Of a stretch of 64,000 nt of DNA, positions 1 through 10,745 are shown one piece after another. Position 1 is the first letter of the stretch. The number at the start of each line of letters is the position of its first letter. The position numbers and the translations under genes are program-made. The notes beneath the pieces were generated by a model. The model searched no databases. It was not told the origin of the DNA and saw only the letters and a list, made by a program, of their open reading frames with translations. The stretch is from positions 32,410,971 through 32,474,970 of the forward strand of contig NC_080572.1 of the NCBI RefSeq assembly GCF_030247185.1, given 5' to 3'. The stretch is from Malaya genurostris (taxonomy: Eukaryota > Arthropoda > Insecta > Diptera > Culicidae).

Positions 1-890
1 AGCGTGGACAACATCATCCAAAGTATGCACACCTAGTAGATTGATTGCATGTTAAATGTAGCTATTTCTTAGATTGCGTTGTACTTTATATGACATGCGT
101 TACTTTCACTCAGTTCCTTACTAATGCTACACTCATTCATCAATCATCATTCATATCCCACTATAGGGATGCAAAAAAATACAAAAAAAATATAACGACA
201 AAGATAGAAACAATCAGAGCAGATTAGAAAAGTTAGTGTTAGTACACCAATCATTTCGATATAATAATAATTAATAATCATAATAATCAAACATAGAAAA
301 CTACATAGGAAAGCAGGACCAAGACCGAAGCGAATACAATAAGAAATTCTCCAAAGTTTCACTAACGAAAACTTTAAAAACACAGAAGCAGTTGGTAGGA
401 CGACAAAATTCAGATACGATATTGATGCACGACTCAATGATTGACTGTTTATCGGGTGAAGCACAATTCCCGTCCAAGTGAACAATTCTCTGGTGATCTT
501 GCAAAAGAAAACACTCGTATCTTTCGTTGCAAATTGGTTAGCGTAAAGGAATTTGTCACTTGGGTTACATGCTGGAGAAAACCTATCAATGATAGGCCGG
601 TTTCGTCCTTTGTTACTAGTGTTAATTTGGGCATTATAGCCTAGTTCGTCCGGTATGAAAAGTGTGGCCAGAGTAGCCCATACAAGAGAAGAAAAAAATA
701 CCAGATCGTAAATTTTTCTGAATTGATAATTTTTACGTTTCGTCTTGGACTCAGTTTATGCTGAACTACTACAGCCACCTAACGGTTTAACGTAAACCGC
801 TTTAGCAGACGTGAAGATAATGTTATTCGCAAAATACTTTGCGCTCCGGAAATCCATGTCCATGTGCCGGAGCAACGAAACATACAGACG
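1..890. other. Unassigned AT-rich DNA
   Basis: I see no gene, RNA or recognisable mobile element. Short open frames occur on both strands but overlap one another and show no domain or motif. It is read as intergenic or intronic DNA. Confidence 0.5.
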
Positions 891-990
891 GTTTTTTTTT
901 GTTTATGTTATAGCGGTTTTAACCGTAATGTCATTCGCCTTTTCGGACCAAAAAAGCTTTCTACCCTATACGCGGGGTTGGGTAGTGACG
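891..990 (-). mobile_element. SINE, 5'-truncated (3' part only)
   Basis: Read on the minus strand, this ends with a run of A after AAACAT and carries a segment (CCCAACCCCGCGTATAGGG, then a short hairpin-like stretch, then GGCGAATGACATTACGG) that matches the 3' parts of the copies at 15311-15431 and 63888-64000. The tRNA-like head with the A and B boxes is missing or too diverged to see. It is a 5'-truncated copy of the tRNA-derived SINE family. Confidence 0.6.
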
Positions 991-3947
991 GCTTTCTAGT
1001 TGTCATCAGATAATAGCCATTTGGAAGATTTTGTACCACAGTTGTAGACGAAACGTAAAAATGATAAAATAATTATGTGTACTGTAGACCCTTAAATAAC
1101 TATTCTGAACTGCTTATTTTGAGCCATTCCTAGTCATTTTTACCAAAGGTCCGAAAATGCGCAATTCATGGCCTCGGTGTTCGGAAATGAGTGACGACTA
1201 CAGATTGCTTAACCTAAAATTGAATTGACAAGCAAACAACAATCCCCGTAAATCCAATAGCCGAGGGAAACGTGTTTTTACGGTATATTGCAAAATCATG
1301 CCGTCACACAGCATCAATTAATAATGCTCTATTTTCTGACGGCACTCGGGTACATAATTCCCCATCAGCCATCAGCTCAGCTTTGCAGACGTCGCCATCG
1401 GGAAACGGTACCTGCTAAGTCCCGGAGGTGCGGAGTATGCACATGCTGCATACTCGGGTGAGCCATCCGAGCTCGGTGCCAGGTCGTAACGGTACCCGGA
1501 ATGATGGCTCGCGCCAATGCACAATTTCGATGTGCATCGTAATGCAATTTACTGAGCTAACTCTGGGCTTTGCGCTGGCCGAGGCGAAGAAATGGCAACA
1601 CGATGCGATCGTCATAGCAAATCATTACTCTTAGCCATCGGTGAATATTAATCTTTGGCAGCAAACCCCTCTGGATTGGATCCATTGGCGACTATCGATT
1701 ACTCCTAGTCATGTGGTAACGGTGATGGACGCGAGCTCTTTGATTTAATAAAAAATGATTTGCGCTTCTCAGAAAAGGCTCAATCAGCTGGAAAACTGAT
1801 AGCGACCGCTGGCTAGAATGATAGCGACGTCTGCCCCTGACAGAGTCAGTCAGACCCAGCTCACTAATAATGATGACAGGACTGATGATGGTGATGTTGA
1901 TGTTGTTCCACTCATGGCAGGTTAACTAGCGGAATGAAGGTGGTGTGCGTGTGTTTTTTTGTTCTTCAGTAGACTAACCATTCCAATGCAGTGAACAAAA
2001 TGCGATCAATAATTCTATATTGAACGGCGCGCTGGTCACTATGTACATACACAATGAAACTGAATGCTAGTTGGAACCAATGCCAGGCTGAGCTGTGGTA
2101 TTAATTGACGGGGATGAGCGAACCACAATTGGAACAAATTACTTTTGGTCCTCCTGCGGTGCAGTTTCAGTGTTACTGATTAAACATTTGGTAGATTTTT
2201 TTGGGCAAAATCTCTTGGAAGGACCTCTTGATCGTTTCGGAGAATAGAAACATTACTACGTAGCAAATTTGAGCCAACTAGTCTCAACCCTACCAATTAC
2301 GCCTGACCCAAGCAAGTATCTATTCATTATGACAGATAACCCAATAACACCTCCGATAAATCATCGAATAAATCGCTTTCACCGCCAACAACTTTATTTA
2401 AGATAACTATAGTAGATCGGTTATGGGAAAGAGACGGCAGCAGATATATCAATAAACGAATGGATCCCAGGGCCTTCAGCGAATGGAAGATGTACCTGTT
2501 GGGGGTGCCGCTCTTCATCATCGCACTGGAGGAAATAGAAAACGAGAAAGAACACAGCAACGAAAAAGCAAAACTCACACTGGACCCGAAGAGAGAAGTG
2601 TTTTTCCACCTTCTGCTGATTTATTTTCCCTTCAGTTGGTTGGCTCTGTGGTACCTGAACGAATTCTGAGATATGTTTAATTAATGAACTTGTGAGATTG
2701 TTGTTGTAAATAAATGGAGCCGGTCGGAACTGGATCCTTCCTGAGGAAGCATCCAGAGCTAGCAAGGGCATAAATTATTCAAACAAAGCATCTTTATTTT
2801 TGCTGAGATTTGAGTTCACTTGATTTGAGTTATGCTATCCGGCCCCAGCTAGCTTGACTTTAAACAGGGTCCACTCTGGACAAGTCGGCCATTTGTATGC
2901 TTGTTTTCACGCCTTTCTCAGTTCCACCGCAATTCATATTTGAATAGGCTTAGTTGGGTTGATTTGCCATCGTTGTTGTTTTCGCAGTTTGTGGCTTACA
3001 TGTACGGACATTGGCCCATGATCGGAGGAGAGTGTGAATGGTTAACTCCCACGCGAACTTGTCGAGCATCGCTCTGTGGCAGCTCGGGTGGGTAGGCCTT
3101 CAACTCTTTCCTACTTTGTTTCGGGCGGCAAATGCGCACACATACGCTTGTTTATATCTTTGGTGTATTGCTTGAATGCCTGATTTATGCGGCCATAAGC
3201 GAGACGCGTGGCTCCCGGTGAGATTGGGTCAAGATGAATAGCTAACGCTTTTGCGGACCAGTCAATCGGATTAGCACCATCCACCCGGTACCCAGCAACG
3301 AAACTAGCGGGGATGACCACTATAAGGATCGAAGCAGGAAGAAATAAATCAACCAAGAAATCACAGATGTTGTTTTCGTGTCCACGGCGTGCTGGAGCGC
3401 AGTTCCATAGGGATGCAATCAATCATTTCGGGTGCGGAGAGGAAGCCGTTCATGTGGGCGATTCGATTCGACAGAAATTGGCGGAGGGAAATCGAATCCC
3501 CTGGTCGCCTAGGAGATTGTCTATGCATGGAACATGAAAGACCAATTCAGCAATAAAATGGACATCTGGGAGTAGTCAGGTGTGCTAGAGAGATACACTT
3601 CTAAGATGGGTTCCCTTCCCTCGAGACCAAACATTAAACGTTTTTTTTGGGAATTAATTGCGAAGGATTTACAAAATGGGTTTATAATTTCTTATTTAAA
3701 AGACACTTATCGTTAAGACTTTTCAATTTTAATTTAGGAAAATTAAGTAGAGATTGTACAAGATTAAATGAGATTTTTTTTCGGAATGGGTTAGTTTAGA
3801 GTTTAGGAAAATTAGCTCTTAGAGTCCATATATTTTGTTTATGCATTTCTTGATTACAGAGCTCAAGAAAGTATATAGCTCGACACGAACAGCTTGTAGC
3901 GAAATAAGCATCCCTTAAGGCAATGTTTCTATATATTAACTAAAGAT
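991..3947. other. Unassigned DNA with CpG-richer patches
   Basis: No protein domain is recognisable. Patches at about 1380-1620, 2450-2780 and 3000-3540 are less AT-rich and keep open frames on both strands, which is expected from composition and is not evidence for genes. Nothing else is seen. Confidence 0.4.
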
Positions 3948-3959
3948 AACAAAACGTGA
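3948..3959. repeat. Target-site duplication, left copy
   Basis: AACAAAACGTGA here is repeated exactly at 5122-5133, flanking the ORF1-only retroposon. A 12-bp direct repeat after an A-rich 3' end is the signature of target-primed reverse transcription. Confidence 0.85.
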
Positions 3960-5121
3960 TCAGTTCGCTTTCACATATCATCCAAGTCAGTCGATAAATC
4001 AAAACCGCTTACGTTCGGGACAGAAGAAACCAAGTACAGTATTGTGTAGTGAACAATAGAACGACCTCGAAATGAGTGAACCAAACGAACAAAAGCTACC
4101 GTCGACACGAAAGAATACAATTGTTGTTGACTTCAGGCAGTGCAAAATTCGACCTGCGATACGAGATCTTGAAGGTTTGCTTAAGGAGCAAATGCATCTT
4201 GACATCAAACGTGTGCATTTACTTCAATGCAATAAGACGAATAATGTTGTTTACATCCAGTTTTATAAAGAGTTGGATGCAATTCAATTCACAAAAGACA
4301 ATAACAATGTGCACTATGTGGAGCACAAGAACATTAAGTACAACATTCCAGTATATATGGATAATAAAGCTATAGAAGTGCGTGTGCATGATCTTCCCTC
4401 AAGCGTCACCGATTCATATATTCGCAAAACTATGTCCCAATACGGAGAGATTCTTACTATCGAGAAAGAAAAGTGGAAGAATTCTTTCCCCGGTATTCTA
4501 AATGGCGTACGTTTATTACGCATACACTTGAAGAGGCCTATACCTTGTTATGTAATTTTCGGTCAAGATACAAGAATTCCGTGCAAATCACTTGTTACCT
4601 ATGACAATCAGATGGCCACATGTCAATATTGTCAAAAAGCTGTTCACTACGGTAAGCCATGTGATAAACTGGACAAGTAGACAACCACACCAAAAGACAA
4701 CGGTGCTTCCTTCACACCAACCCTAAGCAACCCCAGTACACCTATGACAGTCACCAATAACAGTGAAGCATCCTCTTCAACGAAACCATCCAACGTATCC
4801 CCTATAGAACAAAGTACACCAGCTGCAGTTAACAACTTACCATCCAACCAACCAGCAACTGCAAACAATGTACAACAAAGCGCATCTCCAGCAACTAGCA
4901 ACGAAATCAACAACATACCACCGATGCGGCAATAGATGACGAGACGAACCACGAACGAAGTGCCCTTCAATCCTCGCAGGAGGGAAATGGAAGCTCCTCT
5001 CCCCATAGAAAAAGGGTGACAACGAGATCCAACTAAAAAAAAAATTTAAAATATCGGCTCAATCGGCCACGTAAAGCTTGTACGCAAATAGGCCTGAATA
5101 AAAATATCTTTTAAAATAGAA
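3960..5121 (+). mobile_element. ORF1-only non-LTR retroposon, copy 1
   Basis: A 1.16-kb element flanked by the exact 12-bp duplication AACAAAACGTGA. It starts TCAGTTCG, which matches the arthropod initiator TCAKTY expected at the transcription start of LINEs with internal promoters. After a 5' leader of about 110 bp comes an ORF1-type gene (4072-5097), and the element ends within about 25 bp of that gene's stop in an AATAAAAATATCTTTTAAAA tail. No endonuclease or reverse transcriptase is present. The copy at 37494-38623 has the same 5' leader and the same 3' end, so the lack of ORF2 looks like a property of the family rather than a chance deletion. It presumably moves using enzymes from another LINE (inference). 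Confidence 0.75.
4072..5097 (+). pseudogene. ORF1-type zinc-knuckle protein gene, broken
   Basis: The first open part (4072-4680) encodes 202 residues. A conserved block (about residues 17-165) leads to a CX2CX4HX4C zinc knuckle at C184, C187, H192 and C197. This is the layout of LINE ORF1/gag-like nucleic-acid-binding proteins, which coat element RNA in the cytoplasm. A TAG at 4678-4680 interrupts the frame. The same frame continues through a Ser/Thr/Asn-rich tail (4681-4935). A further frameshift is needed to reach the C-terminal part, which matches the other copy (basic Arg-Lys-Arg-Val segment). The ATG at 4072 is chosen because the other copy starts at the corresponding place after the shared leader GTGTAGTGAACAATAGA. 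At least one stop and one frameshift make this copy non-functional. The LINE clade is not assigned. Confidence 0.75.
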
Positions 5122-5133
5122 AACAAAACGTGA
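5122..5133. repeat. Target-site duplication, right copy
   Basis: An exact second copy of AACAAAACGTGA, directly after the A-rich tail of the ORF1-only retroposon. Confidence 0.85.
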
Positions 5134-5910
5134 AAATCTCACCGAAATGCACCGATGCAGAGTGCACTACTTACTTTTCTCCGAACACGGTCAACCCTTC
5201 GATCATACAATTACAATGTCAATAAAAATGACATCGATAGTTATGGCCCTTGTGAAAATTGTCTACATCCAATTTGAAGAAAATAAGGATTCCATAATAA
5301 GTGTTTATCAATCCGCAGTTTAGTGATAAACTCAACCTTGCTTATGATGCCAAAGGTTTGGTTCCAAATTAAGAAACTTTGACTGTTTTCGGGTTACCAA
5401 AATTAAACAATGCATACAAATTAGTACTTCGTACTGAGATACATGTGCTCGATCTCAATTTTTTAGCCGTAAAATTATATGCGTTAAAAATTCAGACATT
5501 AGGTCTACTTCATTTTTTTAACGATAATTAAATAAGGCAAACTGCCTTAGGGGTCTACTTCATTGTTTCCGTGAAATCCTTGTTAATGAGTATCATCACC
5601 AGATCTTCAAGGTACGCAACAACAATGTTCATCTCAATTCATGATTTATCGAAATTATTAGTTACTTTGGTCTCATGGTCTCATACGGGATTCCTGAACT
5701 TCATTCGTATCCGATTTCTTGTTCCAGAATTATAGGGAAAAATGTGTTAAAAATTTTACACCATCACTTAAAGCGGCACAACAGAAAACGTAAAACATTG
5801 TTTACACTGGCCTCAAAACTACATCAATCGGTAGCCATTATTAGTAAGTAGTCAAACGAACAGATTTCGGTTATCCTGGTTCCCCGTTTTTGATTAACGA
5901 TAAGAGATAA
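5134..5910. other. Unassigned AT-rich DNA
   Basis: No gene is seen. The phrase GGTCTACTTCATT occurs twice (about 5504 and 5552), and the palindrome AAGGCAAACTGCCTT lies between the two copies. No family is recognised. Confidence 0.4.
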
Positions 5911-6105
5911 TGTATGTATGTGTGAAGCCACGATCAGTTCAAGGCATTACCAGTGTATGCGGTAGACTTACAGTAGATACTGATGGTTTGTTTGTTAGAA
6001 GCATGCGTCTTACTCATTTCAGACTTTCAAAGAGAAACACAAAGCTTTCCCCGCGTGACTCATGTTGGCATCCACTCCATCATCCAGTCATTCATCGTAA
6101 ACATC
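5911..6105 (+). repeat. Dispersed repeat of unknown type, copy 1
   Basis: This matches 29833-30168 along most of its length, for example CAGTTCAAGGCATTA, GACTTACAGTAGAT, TGATGGTTTGTTTGTTAGAA, and CACTCCATCATCCAGTCATTC at the end. The other copy holds about 130 bp more between the GACTTACAGTAGAT and TGATGGTTTG parts. No ends, target duplications or coding domain are seen, so the class is unknown. Confidence 0.6.
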
Positions 6106-6497
6106 ATTTTACTTATAGTATCATGAAAAATGCAATTATTCTAAATTTTTTGGTAAGATTCAACATAAATGTACTTCTATTAGAGAAGAGGTGGCGATTA
6201 GTGCGCACCTAGCTTTTTGAAGTATTACGGATAAAATATTACTTTTATCAAGATCATAAACGCGTCTACGGAAACATGAAACCTTGTTTTTCAATATTCT
6301 CAAATGAACGATTACAATTATTATGTTGCTTACGAGTATGAAAACCACAAAAAAATCGTGTTTTTGTTCCTAATAGTGCACAAGGTAAGGTAATAGTGCG
6401 CAGTGGTACACAAATATGCACACAATGAATTTTCCGTAATACTCGGAATACTCGATGATAACTTCGTTTGGGTCAAAAGCTGTTACTAAACCAAAAA

Positions 6498-7080
6498 ACC
6501 TTTTTTAATCCACCTAGTGGTGTAATTATGCCTTTCTCATGTACATATAATATTGCGGTATTCTGTTCAACTTTTTTTTTCGATTTTTGAAAGAAAACAA
6601 AAGATTTTTTGTGCATAACATACAGAATAAAACAGTGCTTTGATTGCGTAAGTGACAAAAATGTGCACTCGATCTCTCGAAGATGACTGAACCGATTTCC
6701 ACAAACCCAGTATCTTATAGATTTGCAGGGTGCTGAGTATAAAAAACATCAATTCCAAGAGTTTTGTTTATAGTGACACTGAAAAAAGAAGCTACATCCT
6801 TCAAACAAAACAGTACATTATTCTAATTTGATCAAATAAACTGACTTCGGCTATACTGAACTCCGATTTTCGGTTCCGGGGACACTAGAAATAGTGGTCA
6901 AATAATACTCCAATGGGAGTCACATCGATTTCTTCAAGATTACTGATTTGTTTTATACAAACTTTTATGTTCTTGTGATCTCATTATTTGCAACAATATT
7001 CAGCAGCGAAAATGTGCTCAATCTGATTTAACATGGATGAAATTTAATAATTCGGTTCTTTTACGAACCAAAATTCGTTT
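6498..7080 (+). repeat. F1 modular repeat, left end and part of body
   Basis: It begins with the shared left end TTAATCCACCTAGTGG followed by TGTAATTATGCCTTTCTCAT, as at 34615, 46278 and, inverted, 57310. The body holds the family phrases GAAGATGACTGAACCGATTT (about 6676) and a CCGATTTTCGGTTCCGG module (about 6862). The right-hand hairpin end is not found, so the right boundary is approximate. There is no coding capacity. Confidence 0.6.
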
Positions 7081-10000
7081 CCTAATAGTTATTTGATATT
7101 TTCTGCCATTTTAATGAGCAGCTAAAGCAACTTTTGTGATGCGGAAGTATGACGGAAGCATGCCAATTTTATACGGAATTACACCATCCAGTCATGCCTT
7201 GACATTTAATTAATATCAAACATTAATTAAATGGATGCATACATTTACGCTTCATATCAGTTTCACTAAAGGGGAGGACTCGTCCCTACAAAATTCGTTC
7301 TCTTGCCGAAAAGAGTAACATTTAGACGCTTCAGAAAAACGAAAACAAAAAGTTGCACTCGAAACAATTCGCAAGCAGGATTATTGAGAGTGCGCCATTT
7401 AACGCCTGGCTGCAGTTTCGATGGCTGGTACACGGGAAATCGTGCATCGAACAACTGAACGAAAGTGCCAATTTTTCACTTTGGCTAATGACACTTTGAA
7501 CTCGTGCGTGTCACCGTTCGAGGCTGAATTTGGAGTGCTTTCGTACACAAGCACATTTTCGGCTGTTAGCAAAATGCGTACACAAGAGGGCTGGCACTTC
7601 AACATGGTGCGCGCCACTCGTCCAGCTGGTGTCATCGAGTGCGAGTACTCCCTAAATGAGTCTTTGCTTTGTGCTAGTGCAGGGAACGGATCGAACACGG
7701 CTCGAATCGATCAAGCCAATTTGTTGTCCCTTCTTCAAAAATAAGTAATTTTTAAGGGTGTGAGAGATGGTTGTCACATTCAGGCCTCTTTGTCAGGACC
7801 ACCAGCGGGAGATCGATAGAGTCGGATGATGATGGGGGCACTCAGTGACTAAATAAATATGGGATCAAACAAACGATTACAGCAATTACGGCGTATATGC
7901 TTGTAATTAATTTTGTAGAATAATGTGCCATAAAATGATTACGCTTTTATGGTACCCATTTCTGGTGGTTGGAAGGAGGTAAGGAAAGAGGTAAGCCCGC
8001 TGGTGGATTATCAGCCAGCACAACTTTAATATGGACGATGCTGAATCCAGTGTGCAAATGTTGTTCCTAATGGCAGCGATAAAAATAATTTCCATTAAAG
8101 GTGATTTATAGGACAACTTTTAAGCGAATTCCGTGAGAACATAAACTCAATAGAGTACATTTAAAGGCGCTCAAATCAAATTAGATTCAAACTGCTTTAC
8201 CACCGATGGAATCACATTTCCATGAACACCAATCCTGGGAGAATAGGTCCTTGATTTGGTCCCTTTTGAATCGTTGGAACGACAAACCACCATCAAGACG
8301 GGAACGGTTTTTCTAATTTACATAGTCTATTATATGCGCTGCCGTTCCGCACTAGGATCTTCTTCGTTCAGCAGCCATTGCCAGACGCAAGCTGCACAGA
8401 ACGATGCAGAAAGGAAAAGTTCTCACCCACCGCAGTTCTTCAGCAGTTCATGTCTTCATAGAGGTTTCTTTTTTCCATTGGAATGGGAAGCTTTCCCTAA
8501 GTGACTTATTTTGATTCATTTTCCATAATTTTATTTATTCGGAAAGATCTATCTTTGAAAGGTGACGGCAGACTTACCAGCAGTCGCGAAATGTTATTTA
8601 CATACCGGTGTCGTTCCGAGAATGGGAGTTGCTGTCGATTTTCGAGTGCCTGTGGTTTCAGTGTTAAAGTGGTTTGTTGAAATCGCAGCTTTTCCATTCG
8701 GAAACAATGATCAATAATGTGAAGGTGTTTCATGTGAGACCCAAATTCAGCATTTTCAAACTTATTCAATTCAGTTTGATAATTTTCTCTAATCATGCTC
8801 GCTAGTTCTTCCCTTGAACCTAATTTAGTTAGCTGACCGGTTGCGGCATCAGGTGTCATAAACATTCATAGTCTAGCTCGTTCCGTCTGTAGATACCATT
8901 CACGTCCTTCGCAATTCATCCACGTTGTAATTCATCAAACTTTCGCATTCAATTAGAGACTCGGGAGTATGACGAACTGGTAGGATTTTGCGTTTTAAGA
9001 ATTTCTGCAATCTTCACGTTGCTGCGGAGCATAATCGCAAAGTGGATTCTGAAACCGCGCGTGAGGGTGTAGTGACCAATATGATTAGAATTCCGGTATG
9101 GAAGCTCCCAGGAGGAGCATTAATAATTCACTTTCCCAGCGCTGATGGGTGTCTTGACGCTTGCTGGATAGGCGAGAAATGTCATCACCACATAGTCACA
9201 GTCATATGCGCGCACGCAGGTCTTGTCACTCTTCATACGAAAGTAGAAGACGGCAATGTACGTGATATGTCAGTTTCCGGGTGATGATGAGAACGTGCAA
9301 TGATTTCATATGACAATCTAGTTCTACCAATGATTAAAGTCTTCGTATTGCTTCATATCGCAACGGAAAGTTAAATTCAGTGGAGGTCGGCTTCATTTCA
9401 AATGGTAATTTTTGCTCATTTATTTTGAATGGCAACGAATAATAGTTATTGAATCAAAGCTGCTCTGATCAGAACACTGGTGTTTTAAAGCGGATACAAT
9501 TATCATTATTTTTCATTTCACCTCCAAAAGGTTCATCCCTTCCTGACAAAACATAATGAAATGTTGAATTGAAAATATAAAAGAAACATGCTCAATCGTC
9601 ACCATCCACGCAGAACGCCACATCTCGTTACCGAACAATTAGCGTTAATTTAAGTTGATTCATGTGGTTCATACGAAAAAAAAACTAATCATCATCTTTC
9701 ATTCGACGCTCATCAGCGTCATATAGACCGCATCGTGAGCAAAGGAACAGTCGGAAATTAACATTTTCTTTCCAAAGGACATTGACTCCCGCCGACTTGC
9801 CTACTGATTCGTGTCACACGCCACGTTCCGGATGAACTTATCTCAATTGTACCGATCATTATCATCCAGCCTTTTCTCGGATGGGGAGGAATCTAATGAA
9901 TGACATTATTCAATCTAACCAAAATAATAAAAAAAAAAAACACGTCCCAGTCAGTGACCATGCGGTGGCTTCCAAAATTAAATTCCGACCCGGCCCACCG

Positions 10001-10544
10001 TACCGGCATCATCCGATCCGCTCCGCATTCGCATTTTAATTTTAATGTACTTTAATTGATTTATTGTTCATCGCAGCCGCCATGTTCTTTATCCCGCTCC
10101 GCAATGGGACGACACCGGACCGGGTGGCAATAAGCTTCCTTTCGCTTGGTTTCCATCTCTTGCGTTCGTTTGGTTGGTCATAAACTTGGACTGTTTCAGG
10201 GCTAATTTTTATTCATTTACGACACGACTCGCACGATGGCCCTACCCGTATCCTACCGTTCACACACACCTCACCGAGGGTCTCAAAGCCGAACACGAAC
10301 GCGTTGCTAGTTTGGACTAATTAACGGTACCATGACACTGTCCCGTATTGATTTGAATATTCGAGGATCAACATTTAACATTCGGCGCCGTTCGAATTTG
10401 TGGATTAATTGGAGATATTTGTTTCAGCCAATGCGTTGAGTCTTGAACGTCACCGTCAGGTAGAATAATTCAGCACAAATTTTGAACCGCTAGCGTTGCA
10501 TTGGGATGCTGACTACAAAGAGGCAAGAGAGTTTTCGATAATTT
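7081..10544. other. Unassigned DNA, partly CpG-rich
   Basis: No gene is recognised apart from the weak open frame listed at 8506-8865. The block at 9830-10330 is CpG-rich with embedded AT-rich homeodomain-type sequence (TTTTAATTTTAATGTAC, TTTAATTGATTTATTG) and carries no repeat that I recognise. It could be a regulatory element. Confidence 0.35.
8506..8865 (-). CDS. Unrecognised open frame, possible exon or relic
   Basis: A 119-residue open frame of ordinary protein composition, with charged amphipathic stretches (residues about 15-100) and no low complexity. No domain is recognised. On the coding strand the sequence CTGGTAAGT lies inside the frame near 8578 and CGGTATGTAAAT near 8605; both resemble 5' splice sites, so part of the frame could be an internal exon read from an upstream acceptor. 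The frame opens immediately after a TGA, and I see no promoter or neighbouring exon. It may equally be chance or transposon remnant. Confidence 0.2.
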   Translation of the reverse strand: MFMTPDAATGQLTKLGSREELASMIRENYQTELNKFENAEFGSHMKHLHIIDHCFRMEKLRFQQTTLTLKPQALENRQQLPFSERHRYVNNISRLLVSLPSPFKDRSFRINKIMENESK

Positions 10545-10745
10545 GGTTTATTAAAACCTTGTTTGCCTTTCCATATAGAAAGGCTATGGAATCACTGAGA
10601 AAACCTACTTTTTGTACCAAGATGCAGTGTGTCAAATACCATTAGATTCAGTTTATCGAAATCGCAAAATGTTTATGTGTGTATGTGATAAATAATTGAA
10701 GTCAATCTTCTTAGAGATGACGACGATTTTCGCAAACTTCGATCT
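10545..10745 (-). repeat. F1 modular repeat, right-end fragment
   Basis: In inverted orientation this holds the family's right-end hairpin (GCCTTTC at 10565-10571 pairing with GAAAGGC at 10578-10584), followed by the ATTCAGTTTATCGAAATCGC box and a decayed GT tract (TGTGTGTATGTG). The rest of the element is missing. Confidence 0.6.
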
